NCBI GenBank assembly: GCA_026387845.1
Contig: JAPLKX010000215.1
Span: 1 to 10,395 of the forward strand
Direction of reading: 5' to 3'
Origin: Candidatus Hydrogenedentota bacterium
GTDB lineage: Bacteria > Hydrogenedentota > Hydrogenedentia > Hydrogenedentales > SLHB01
Length of the DNA stretch: 10,395 bases
The notes beneath the pieces are model-generated. The model was not told where the DNA came from. It did not search any database and saw only the letters and a program-made list of their open reading frames with translations. How positions within the stretch are numbered: position 1 is the first letter of the stretch; every line of letters starts with the position of its first letter. Below, one piece after another: positions 1-6,884 of this stretch. A program made the translations under genes and the position numbers.

Positions 1-1424
1 ACGCGCTGACGGAGCAGATATGGCTGGACCGGATGGGGCCGACGCGGTATTCGTTCCGGTACGGCAACAGCCGGTTCATCGTCCTGGACAGCGAGGAAGT
101 GGACGCATTGGACCGGCTGTCGGACGAGCAGGTGGCGTGGTTCAAGGGCGAGCTCGAGCGGAGTAAAGAGGCGAACGTTTTCGTGTTTTTGCACCAGCCC
201 TATTGGAGCGACGAAGACGATCCTCGCAACTTCGATGCGACGTGGGAGCGGCGCTGGAAGTATTTGGCTGACGTTATGCGTGGCCATCCGGTGCGTATGG
301 TTTTTGGCGGGCATGACCACCGGTACCGGTATTTCGGGCAGCGCGACGGGGTGCATTACGTAATAGCGGCGGGCGGCGCCTCGATGGACGGCCCGGAAAC
401 GGAAGGCAAGTTCAGCCATTATGTCCTGGTCAAAGTCCGCGGCGAGGAGGTTTCGTGGGCCGTGATCAAGCCGGGATCAGTGCTTGGGCCGGACGTGTCG
501 ACAGTCGAGCGGGCGGCAGAGGTGGCGGACATCGAGCGGCGGCTGGTGTCGTGCCCGGAGACGGCGGTCAAAGTTGGCGAAGGTTTTGACCGGGAAGTGG
601 TGGTCCGGGTGGAGAACCCGTTCAACAAGCCTTTTAACTCGACAATGACGTGGGACGCGCCCAAGGGATGGGACGTAAAGCCGCCATCGAGCCAATACAT
701 CGTAACAGCGCACGGGCGGGTTGAATTGCCGTTTCACGTGAGGTGGACGGGCGAGGGCGAGATGCGCCTGCCCGCGCCCAGTTACAAGACGAGCTACGCC
801 AATACGTCTTTTGGCGAGCCGTACGACATAAAGGTTGAGATGCCGGTTGTGCCGACGGCAGACGCGCCGCGGGCGCCGGGCGAGGTGCGGGTGGACGGGG
901 TGCTGGAGGAGTGGGCGCAGGCAGGGCCGGTCAGGCTCAACCACGTGTTTGGTTTTGACGAGGGGACGTACGAGCCGGCCAATATCAGCGGGACGTGCAG
1001 GGCGATGTGGGACGAGGGGAACCTGTACGTAGCGTTCGAACTGGATGATGACGCCCATTTCCAACCGTATGGCGGCGACATTGTCTGGCTGGCGGACTGC
1101 ATCGACCTTAGCGTGAGCCGTTCGGCGTGGGGGTTCTCGCTGACTAAGGCAGGGCCGGAAGTTTTTTACTACCTTGGAGCAGGACTGTCGGCGGAGACGG
1201 TCAACAAAGACGTGAGGCTGGCGGTGCGGCGGGAAGGCGGCAGAACGACGTACGAGGCGGCGTTTCCGGCTCGGGTGCTTCCGCAAGTGCGGCTATCGAG
1301 TGGCTCGTCTTTCCTGTTGGGCGCGCTGGTGTCGGACGTTGACGCGGAAGGCGGCAAGAAACACGAGTTGGCACTGACTCCGGACGGCGTGTCGTCGGGC
1401 GGGGTGAAGATGGCGCTGCAGTAG
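1..1424 (+). CDS. Metallophosphoesterase with C-terminal CBM9/DOMON-like domain (5' partial)
   Basis: The frame is open from the left edge (first full codon at base 3), so the ATG at 33 is internal and the N-terminal metal-binding half is missing. Residues are numbered from that ATG. Residues 6-20 (YSFRYGNSRFIVLDS) and 50-58 (FVFLHQPYW) match the later strands of the calcineurin-like fold. GGHDHRY at 92-98 supplies the GHxH metal-ligand motif. Residues about 175-270 look like a beta-sandwich linker (ENPFNKPF, APKGWDVKP). Residues about 280-460 resemble a family-9 carbohydrate-binding/DOMON-like domain (VDGVLEEW near 287, AMWDEGNLYVAFELDDD at 324-340, DIVWLADCIDLSVS at 349-362). By family, such proteins hydrolyse phosphoester bonds and are often exported. 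The substrate cannot be told, and a signal peptide would lie outside the window. The gene ends 18 bases from the convergent HDOD gene, with no hairpin terminator between them. Confidence 0.88.
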   Translation, partial: ALTEQIWLDRMGPTRYSFRYGNSRFIVLDSEEVDALDRLSDEQVAWFKGELERSKEANVFVFLHQPYWSDEDDPRNFDATWERRWKYLADVMRGHPVRMVFGGHDHRYRYFGQRDGVHYVIAAGGASMDGPETEGKFSHYVLVKVRGEEVSWAVIKPGSVLGPDVSTVERAAEVADIERRLVSCPETAVKVGEGFDREVVVRVENPFNKPFNSTMTWDAPKGWDVKPPSSQYIVTAHGRVELPFHVRWTGEGEMRLPAPSYKTSYANTSFGEPYDIKVEMPVVPTADAPRAPGEVRVDGVLEEWAQAGPVRLNHVFGFDEGTYEPANISGTCRAMWDEGNLYVAFELDDDAHFQPYGGDIVWLADCIDLSVSRSAWGFSLTKAGPEVFYYLGAGLSAETVNKDVRLAVRREGGRTTYEAAFPARVLPQVRLSSGSSFLLGALVSDVDAEGGKKHELALTPDGVSSGGVKMALQ

Positions 1425-1442
1425 GGGCGGCGGCGGCCACGT

Positions 1443-2471
1443 TCAGGACTGGCCGATAATCTGGAGGAGCGGCGCGAGCTTGTCTTCGAGGTCGACGCGG
1501 AGCGAGGCGAGCCGGGTGTCTTTGATGTTGAGGAACTTGGACGATGCCAGGCCCAGCAGCGAGACATTTTTCTTGCCGAGGCCGTAGCCGCAGGCGTTTG
1601 CAATGGCGTTGGCGAGGGCGACGGTGTGGACCAGGGTCAGCCAGCCGGTGTCGGGGACGGCGTCGAGCTTGTCATGGCAGAACGTGGTGACGCCAAACTC
1701 GGCGGGCAGCCCCCAATGCTGGACAATATGCAAGCCTACCAGCGCGTGGTAGCCGTCCATGACTTCCTGGAGCAACTCGGGCGAGTCGAGCAGGGCGCGT
1801 GTTGAAGAGACGCGGTTGTTGCTGACGATGTCGAAGATGAGGAGTTTGCCGATGTCGTGGACGAGCCCGGCGACGAAGAATACGTCGGAGTGCGGTTCGG
1901 CGAGCATGGACGCGATGTCGCTGGCGCAATAGGCTGTTCCTAGGGCGTGCCGCCAGAGATTCTGCATGACGGCCTGGTTCTGCGGGTTTTTGTTGGTGTA
2001 GAGTTGGCTGGCAACGATGGCCTGCACGGAACTGGCGACGGTTTTCATGCCAAGCCTGGCGCAGGCGGCCGACAGGTCGGCGATCTCGCTCAGCCCGCTG
2101 TAGTAGGCGCTGTTGGCCAGTTGCAGGACTTTCAGGGCGATCACCTGGTCTTGGCCGATGACTTCTGCGAGGTCGGACGCGGATGAGTCGGGGTCTTGGA
2201 CGAGGCTCATGATGCGGTGGGCAATTTGGGGCAGTACGGGAAGGCGCTCGACGTTTTCGGGGAGCTTCTGGAGCAGGTCGCCGCCGATGCTGTTTTGTGC
2301 GATGGCTTGGCGCATGTCGGCCAGCATGGCAATCGCATTGGCTTCGTAGACGCCGTTGCGGAACTTGACGACGACGGGGTTGAGGCACGTCTTGCATGCG
2401 GCAAACGCGGCTCGGCCGCCGGGCTTGCGGATCATTTCCGAGGTAGCCGAGCAAAAGGGGCAAATAAACAT
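1443..2471 (-). CDS. HDOD domain protein with N-terminal zinc-ribbon-like segment
   Basis: This is a 342-residue cytosolic protein without an evident signal peptide or membrane segment. The first 30 residues carry two CxxC pairs (C4/C7 in ICPFC, C26/C29 in CKTC), a zinc-ribbon-like arrangement. Residues about 73-290 form an HDOD domain, the HD-phosphohydrolase-like regulatory fold. It opens with LPVLPQIAHRIMSL (77-90) and continues with DQVIALKVLQLANSAYY (108-124), WRHALGTA (173-180), AGLVHDIGKLLI (201-212) and YHALVGLHIVQHWGLP (241-256). The HD pair H205-D206 is kept, but HDOD proteins are normally regulators rather than enzymes. The ATG at 2471 has AGGA 8 nt upstream. The gene lies 38 bases downstream of the assembly ATPase on the same strand, so the two are probably co-transcribed, which suggests a role in controlling that machine or a signalling response tied to it. 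The exact role is not known. Confidence 0.92.
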   Translation of the reverse strand: MFICPFCSATSEMIRKPGGRAAFAACKTCLNPVVVKFRNGVYEANAIAMLADMRQAIAQNSIGGDLLQKLPENVERLPVLPQIAHRIMSLVQDPDSSASDLAEVIGQDQVIALKVLQLANSAYYSGLSEIADLSAACARLGMKTVASSVQAIVASQLYTNKNPQNQAVMQNLWRHALGTAYCASDIASMLAEPHSDVFFVAGLVHDIGKLLIFDIVSNNRVSSTRALLDSPELLQEVMDGYHALVGLHIVQHWGLPAEFGVTTFCHDKLDAVPDTGWLTLVHTVALANAIANACGYGLGKKNVSLLGLASSKFLNIKDTRLASLRVDLEDKLAPLLQIIGQS

Positions 2472-2486
2472 GCTGTCATTCCTATG

Positions 2487-2502
2487 GCGGCTAAGAAGCC
2501 GC
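2487..2502 (-). other. Small intergenic hairpin between ATPase and HDOD genes
   Basis: GCGGCT (2487-2492) and AGCCGC (2497-2502) form a perfect 6-bp stem with a 4-nt loop inside the 38-base gap between the ATPase stop and the HDOD start. No U-run follows it on the minus strand, so it is not a standard intrinsic terminator. It could affect mRNA stability or the relative expression of the second gene. The stem is short and could be chance. Confidence 0.35.
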
Positions 2503-2509
2503 TTTCAGC

Positions 2510-4366
2510 CTATTGGGTCATGGCCAGGATGCGGGGCAGTGGTCGCATGCTGAACGTCCGCGGGGTGTGGCGCAAAACTTCCTCGAACGTGGTCCATCCG
2601 CGTATGACCTTGGCGATTCCGTCTTCGCGCATGCCCATCAGGCCCGCGGATTCGACGCAGATTTGGCGAATGGCGTGTGAGGTTTTCTTCTGGAGGATGG
2701 CGTCTTTGACTTCCTCGTTCAGTATCAGCAGTTCGTAGGCGCCGATCCGGCCAAAGTAGCCGGTGTAATTGCACCGCTTGCAGCCGCACCCTTTCTTGAG
2801 GTCGAAATCTCTGACCTGCTGCATCGTGAGGCCGACCGCCTCCAACTCCTGCAGCGAGGGCAGATAGGCCATTTTGCAGTGGTCGCAGATCCGACGCAGC
2901 AACCGCTGGGCGACAACCGAGATCACGGTCGATGAGATCAGGAACGTCTCGATGTCCATGTCGATGAGGCGGAGAAGGCCGCCGATCGTGTCTTCGGTAT
3001 GAAACGTGGAGTAGACCTTGTGCCCGGTGAGCGCTGCCTGAATGGCGGTTTGGGCGGTGATCTTGTCGCGTATTTCGCCGAGTACAATGATGTCGGGGTC
3101 CTGGCGCACCATTTCTTTGAGCGTGGCCGCGAAGGTCCTGCCGACTTTTTCGTAGATGCTGCACTGAATGAGACCGTCGATGGTGAACTCGACGGGGTCT
3201 TCGGCGGTGATGATTTTGATGTCGACGGAATTGCAGTAATTGAGGCTGCTGTAAAGCGTGGTGGTCTTGCCGGAACCCGTGGGACCTGTGATGAGGACGA
3301 CGCCCGTAGGCAAATCGAGGACTTCGCGGCGGTACCGGTCCATCATGCTGGGATTCATGCCCAGCTCTTCGATGTGCATGAGGCCCGTTTGCCGGTTGAG
3401 TATTCTCAGCACCACGCATTCGCCGTGCACCGTCACGTAGGACGACAGCCGCAGGTCGTAGTCCTTGTTGTTGAGGGTATACATGATCCTTCCGCCCTGG
3501 TGGCGCTGGTGTTCGGTGGTGTTGCATTCGGCGAGGATCTTCAGGCGCGAGACGATTCGCGGGAGCATGTCCTTTGGCAGGTCGGTCTTGTATACGAGGA
3601 CGCCGTCGATCCGGAACCGGACGCGGATGATGTCGGACATTGGCTCGATGTGGATGTCGCTGGCCCGTTCTTCGATGGCGGTGGCGATGGTATGGTCGAT
3701 CAACTGGACAATGGAGTCGGCCCGGCTCTCGAGTTGGATGTCGCGCCCCCGGGTGTCATAACGATAGTGTCTGTATTCTTCTATCGTCTGCATGACGGCG
3801 TCTTCGGGTCCGAGTGCGAGGTTGAACCCTTCCTTGTAGAGTTCGGAGACGGCCTCGATGGTCTGCTCGTTCTTGAGGTCCGTGACGACGACGGTCACTT
3901 TTCCTTCGTCGCTGCGGCTGAACGGTACAAAGCTCAGGCGGGTCAGGTAGTCGGGCGAAACCCCGCTGAAGACGGTGGGATCCACCATGTTGAACGCGGG
4001 TTCGATGTACGGCGCGCCGGCCTGGTGGGCCAGGTTCTGGAGGAGAGCGCGGCGGGTTAGCGCGCCCTGTTCTACTAGCGCATCGCCAATCCGCATTTCG
4101 CGGCTCTGCTGGAGGGCGACGGCCTGTTGGATGTTCTCGGGCGTCACGAGGTCCTGTTCGAGCAGGATGTCGCCCAGGCGCAGACCGTGGCCGTGCTTGC
4201 TGAGAGCGTCGGCGATGTTTTGTTTGGTGGCATAGCCCAGTTCGATCAGGACTGCCCCCAACTGCTTGGGCTGCTCGAGGTACTTCTGGATCCGGACGGC
4301 CCGCTTCAACTGATCGTCCGTAATCACCCTGTCGTGGACTAATGCCTCGCCCAATAATGAAGTCAC
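2510..4366 (-). CDS. GspE/PilB-family type II secretion/type IV pilus assembly ATPase with doubled MshEN region
   Basis: This 618-residue hexameric-type ATPase would power pseudopilus or pilus assembly at the inner membrane. The N-terminus has four 24-residue MshEN-type motifs (starting at about 4, 35, 63 and 92). The last two, RLGDILLEQ... ending Q86 and RIGDALVEQ... ending Q115, are separated by exactly five residues, the layout known for cyclic-di-GMP-binding MshEN domains. An N2-like domain follows (about 120-200). The ATPase core shows Walker A GPTGSGKTT (361-369), an Asp box (ITAEDPVEF, 386-394), Walker B with DIIVLGEIRD (425-434) and a His box (TGHKVYSTFHTED, 447-459). The cysteine pairs C494/C497 and C529/C532 form the usual zinc-binding C-terminal insert. 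The start is GTG: an in-frame TGA lies ten codons upstream with no other start between, and GAGG sits 11 nt before the GTG. Sequence alone does not separate PilB from GspE/MshE. No pilin, PilC/GspF or PilT gene is in the window. Confidence 0.96.
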   Translation of the reverse strand: MTSLLGEALVHDRVITDDQLKRAVRIQKYLEQPKQLGAVLIELGYATKQNIADALSKHGHGLRLGDILLEQDLVTPENIQQAVALQQSREMRIGDALVEQGALTRRALLQNLAHQAGAPYIEPAFNMVDPTVFSGVSPDYLTRLSFVPFSRSDEGKVTVVVTDLKNEQTIEAVSELYKEGFNLALGPEDAVMQTIEEYRHYRYDTRGRDIQLESRADSIVQLIDHTIATAIEERASDIHIEPMSDIIRVRFRIDGVLVYKTDLPKDMLPRIVSRLKILAECNTTEHQRHQGGRIMYTLNNKDYDLRLSSYVTVHGECVVLRILNRQTGLMHIEELGMNPSMMDRYRREVLDLPTGVVLITGPTGSGKTTTLYSSLNYCNSVDIKIITAEDPVEFTIDGLIQCSIYEKVGRTFAATLKEMVRQDPDIIVLGEIRDKITAQTAIQAALTGHKVYSTFHTEDTIGGLLRLIDMDIETFLISSTVISVVAQRLLRRICDHCKMAYLPSLQELEAVGLTMQQVRDFDLKKGCGCKRCNYTGYFGRIGAYELLILNEEVKDAILQKKTSHAIRQICVESAGLMGMREDGIAKVIRGWTTFEEVLRHTPRTFSMRPLPRILAMTQ

Positions 4367-4419
4367 GGGAGTACGCGCCTCGCCCTGGATGCCTCAACCA
4401 ACGGCTCGAATACGAGCAT

Positions 4420-4447
4420 CTTATAACCAATCCGGTGGTTTGCGCAA
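4420..4447 (-). promoter_or_regulatory. Weak candidate sigma70 promoter for the ATPase-HDOD operon
   Basis: On the minus strand, TTGCGC (bases 4447-4442, 3/6 match to a -35 element) is separated by 16 nt from TATAAG (4425-4420, 5/6 match to a -10 element). Transcription would start near 4413, about 45 nt before the GTG start codon. The poor -35 keeps confidence low. The -35 overlaps the palindrome TTGCGCAA (4440-4447), which could serve as a small operator half-site. A 5-bp hairpin (4404-4408 with 4413-4417) lies in the predicted leader. Confidence 0.3.
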
Positions 4448-4458
4448 GATAAGCGGGG

Positions 4459-4500
4459 AAAAAAGGTGCGCACGGGCCGAGGGGGAGGCGACCCGTGCGC
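4459..4500 (-). terminator. Terminator-like GC hairpin with U-run upstream of the ATPase gene
   Basis: Arms GCGCACGGG (4468-4476) and CCCGTGCGC (4492-4500) are perfect 9-bp complements around a 15-nt loop. Read on the minus strand, the 3' arm is followed after three bases by six T (complement of the A-run 4459-4464), the form of a Rho-independent terminator. Nothing on the plus-strand side resembles a U-tract, so it can act only on leftward RNA. No protein gene ends here: the leftward gene starts downstream at 4366. It is therefore either an attenuator in a long leader, the end of a small leftward RNA, or a block on read-through from divergent transcription. Confidence 0.5.
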
Positions 4501-4519
4501 CAGGGGAGGAGGATGTTTT

Positions 4520-4541
4520 GAAACTCTTGGGGAGGAGTTTC
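4520..4541. repeat. Inverted repeat in divergent intergenic region
   Basis: GAAACTC (4520-4526) and GAGTTTC (4535-4541) are perfect 7-bp inverted copies around an 8-nt loop. The site lies upstream of the kinase promoter and just upstream, on the minus strand, of the terminator-like hairpin. It could be an operator or part of a structured leftward RNA. The rest of the gap from 4367 to 4705 is purine-rich on the plus strand and shows no convincing coding potential. Confidence 0.35.
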
Positions 4542-4589
4542 TATCTACTCAGAAAACGGTGCAGGGGGCCGGTAGGTTGACAGGTGAAG

Positions 4590-4617
4590 TTTACACAGAT
4601 TTTTCGCTTTTTATACT
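4590..4617 (+). promoter_or_regulatory. Sigma70-type promoter for the sensor kinase
   Basis: TTTACA (4590-4595, 5/6 match to a -35 element), a 16-nt spacer, and TATACT (4612-4617, 5/6 match to a -10 element) predict transcription from about 4624. This lies about 80 nt before the preferred ATG of the kinase, in locally AT-rich sequence that stands out from the surroundings. A further TTGACA at 4577-4582 is too far (29 nt) to pair with this -10. Confidence 0.6.
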
Positions 4618-4705
4618 GGCGAATGGGGAGTCATTTTGCCATAATGGGGTTCCGTAATGCGGATTGTTGGAACTTGTAAAATCTGGTCAAGGGGTGGAAC
4701 TGCCG

Positions 4706-6844
4706 ATGGGGAAAACCGGCGTGACGGCTCCCGCGCGGGGGGCTGGGGTGGGTAATGCGCAGTACCGGTTTGCGGTGTGGGTGCTGGGGTTGTCGGTATT
4801 GTTTGCAGCCACGCTCGAGGTGTTGGGGGTCACCCTGTCGCTTCTGGGCCTGTTAGGCTACCTGACTCAGGTCTTTCTGACGTTCTTGGCCATAGGCCTG
4901 CTTTGCTGGTCGTCGCTTTTTGTAGCGGACCGGGTGCGGACGCGTTCGGCGGTGACGTGGCTGCTGGTATCGGGGGCGTGCCTGTTGCTGGTGAGCCAGG
5001 GCTTGCGTCTGGCGGATCCGCTTGTTTCTCCGGCGCTGACGAGTTCTTGGCAGATGGTGCTCCGGCTGGTTTGCGAGGTGTCGTTCGTTGTGGGCGGGAT
5101 AGGCTCGCTGTTCGGCCTTTACCTTTCGGTGCTGGAGACGGACCGGGTCAAGTTGCGGCTTCAACGCGACGGGGAAAGGCTGAGCCGGGAGATTGACGAG
5201 CGGCGCCGGATCGAGCATGCCCTCCGCGAAAGCGAGGTGAAGTACCGGACGCTGGTTGAGGCGTTTCCGCACGCGGTCGTAATCGTGCGGGAGGACCGGA
5301 TCGTTTTTGCCAACCCGACGGCGGCGCGGATGCTGCGGCTGGAATCGCCGCAAAACCTGATTGGCGCCGACCCGATGCAGTTTGTCGTTCCCGGCGATCG
5401 GGAGCGGCTGATGGGGTATATGCGGGGGCGGTTCAGCGTGGGCCGCGAGGTTCCGGAGACCTACGAGATCACGCTCATCCGCACCACGGGCGCCCGGTTC
5501 CCGGCGATGCTGAACGTGGGCATGATTCCGTTTATGAACAGCCTCGCCAGCCAGATGGTGGTGGTGGATCTCACCGACCAGAAGTTGGCCGAGGAGGCCC
5601 TGCAGCAGGCTTACGCCGCCGTCGAGATCCGCGTCCAGGAACGCACCGCCAGCCTGATGGAAGCCAACCTGCGGCTTACCGAAGAAATCGCCGAGAGGAA
5701 ACGGACCGAGGAATCGTTGCGGCAGAGCCAGGCACAGTTGGCGGACGCCCAGCGGATCGGCCGGATGGGTAACTGGGTGCAGGATTTTGTGACGCGCGAG
5801 TTGACGTGGTCGGACGAGATCTACCGGATTTTCGGAATCGAGCCGCAGCAATTCGATGGCACCCAGCGGTCTTTTTTCGAGCGGGTCCATCCGGACGACC
5901 GCCAGGCTATTGTCGAACTCGCCAAGCGGGTGTACCGCGGAGAGGAGCCGTACGATTTCGAGCACCGGATTGTGCTGCCGGATGGAACCGAGCGGGTCGT
6001 GCACGAGCACGCCGAGATGGTGGTGGACGACAACGGGCGCCCGCTCAAACTCGTGGGCACGGTGCAGGACATCACCGAGCGCAAGCGGGCGCAGCAAATC
6101 GTCGAAGAACACCGGCTGAGGCTGATCGAGGCGTCGAAAATGTCGGCGCTGGGCGAGATGGCCGCGAGCATCGCGCACGAGATCAACAACCCGCTCAACA
6201 TCATCTCGGGCTCCGCGGAACAGCTCCAGCGCGTCCTCGAGTCGCCGGAACTGGGGCCGGAAATCGCGCCGCGGCTGGCGGAGTCGATGATGCGGCACGT
6301 GTTCCGGATCAAGAAGATCGTGCACGGCCTGCGCAATTTCACCCGCGACAGTTCCCAGGACCCGTTCCAGGAGGCGCGGCTCAAGGCCGTTATTGAAGAC
6401 ACAATAGTTCTGTGCCAGGACCGGTTTCGGTCGCACGGGATTGCGCTGGCGGTGGCGGACGTGCCGGACGACCTGCTGGTCGAGTGCCGGCCGACGCAAC
6501 TGATGGAAGTGCTGGTCAACCTTTTGAATAATGCGCTGCACGCCGTCGAGGAGGGCAGCGTCCGCAACGTGGCGGTGACCGCGGAGGAATTGGGCGAGTC
6601 GGTCGAGGTAGGCGTTACGGACAGCGGGCCGGGCGTCGACCCTGCAATCGAGGATAAGCTGTTCGAGCCGCTGGTGACCACCAAGCAGCCGGGAAAAGGG
6701 ACTGGGCTCGGGCTGAGCATCTCCAAGCGCATCGTCGAAAGCCATCACGGGACAATTTCGTACGCGCGCGTCGACGGCCAGACGCAGTTCAAGATCTGCC
6801 TGCCCAAACGTCAGGCCCGCCAAGCCCAAGGCACCACAGCGTAA
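4706..6844 (+). CDS. Membrane-bound double-PAS sensor histidine kinase
   Basis: This 712-residue kinase would autophosphorylate on histidine and pass the phosphate to a response regulator. The N-terminus has about four membrane segments (roughly 22-44, 50-74, 83-102, 117-141) with short loops, so sensing is probably in the membrane or cytosol. A coiled coil leads into PAS1 (about 177-292), a second charged coiled coil (293-346), then PAS2 of the PAS_3 type (348-460, with RVHPDD and VQDITERKRA). The HisKA motif is SIAHEINNPL with phosphoacceptor H491. The HATPase domain has LVNLLNNALHAVEE (603-616), DSGPGV (639-644), LFEPL and GKGTGLGLS (664-672). The ATG at 4706 is preferred because AAGGGGTGG precedes it and the in-frame codons back to a TTG at 4664 are unusually A/T-ending; 4664 or GTG 4694 remain possible. 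The AHEINNPL motif resembles NtrB/PilS-type kinases. No partner regulator is in the window. Confidence 0.95.
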   Translation: MGKTGVTAPARGAGVGNAQYRFAVWVLGLSVLFAATLEVLGVTLSLLGLLGYLTQVFLTFLAIGLLCWSSLFVADRVRTRSAVTWLLVSGACLLLVSQGLRLADPLVSPALTSSWQMVLRLVCEVSFVVGGIGSLFGLYLSVLETDRVKLRLQRDGERLSREIDERRRIEHALRESEVKYRTLVEAFPHAVVIVREDRIVFANPTAARMLRLESPQNLIGADPMQFVVPGDRERLMGYMRGRFSVGREVPETYEITLIRTTGARFPAMLNVGMIPFMNSLASQMVVVDLTDQKLAEEALQQAYAAVEIRVQERTASLMEANLRLTEEIAERKRTEESLRQSQAQLADAQRIGRMGNWVQDFVTRELTWSDEIYRIFGIEPQQFDGTQRSFFERVHPDDRQAIVELAKRVYRGEEPYDFEHRIVLPDGTERVVHEHAEMVVDDNGRPLKLVGTVQDITERKRAQQIVEEHRLRLIEASKMSALGEMAASIAHEINNPLNIISGSAEQLQRVLESPELGPEIAPRLAESMMRHVFRIKKIVHGLRNFTRDSSQDPFQEARLKAVIEDTIVLCQDRFRSHGIALAVADVPDDLLVECRPTQLMEVLVNLLNNALHAVEEGSVRNVAVTAEELGESVEVGVTDSGPGVDPAIEDKLFEPLVTTKQPGKGTGLGLSISKRIVESHHGTISYARVDGQTQFKICLPKRQARQAQGTTA

Positions 6845-6884
6845 GAATGGTGGACGCTGAAGCTGTAAAAAACACTGCAGAGAA

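Noticed and set aside
477..1286. A minus-strand open frame opposite the phosphoesterase gene
   Set aside because: Arg/His-rich composition and full overlap with a domain-supported gene mark it as a shadow frame.
1425..1442. Terminator in the convergent gap between the phosphoesterase and HDOD genes
   Set aside because: Only 18 bases of GC-rich sequence with no stem plus U-run in either direction.
2999..4060. A long plus-strand open frame opposite the assembly ATPase
   Set aside because: It is antisense to the Walker A/Walker B region of a clear ATPase gene, and the translation shows no recognisable motif.
4420..4500. Possible cyclic-di-GMP riboswitch in front of the ATPase gene, suggested by the MshEN domain
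   Set aside because: A GCGCAAACC-like stretch is present on the minus strand, but the conserved core and tetraloop-receptor parts of the GEMM class cannot be made out.
4479..4570. G-quadruplex potential from repeated G-runs on the plus strand
   Set aside because: The runs of three or more G are too far apart for a standard four-run motif.
4389..4657. Two short plus-strand open frames in the divergent intergenic region
   Set aside because: Neither has a credible ribosome site, and both run across the hairpins and the promoter; composition looks non-coding.
4623..4679. Short upstream ORF (ATG at 4623 or 4644, stop TAA at 4677) in the kinase leader
   Set aside because: No well-spaced ribosome site and no repeated regulatory codons of a leader peptide; the first ATG lies at the predicted transcription start.
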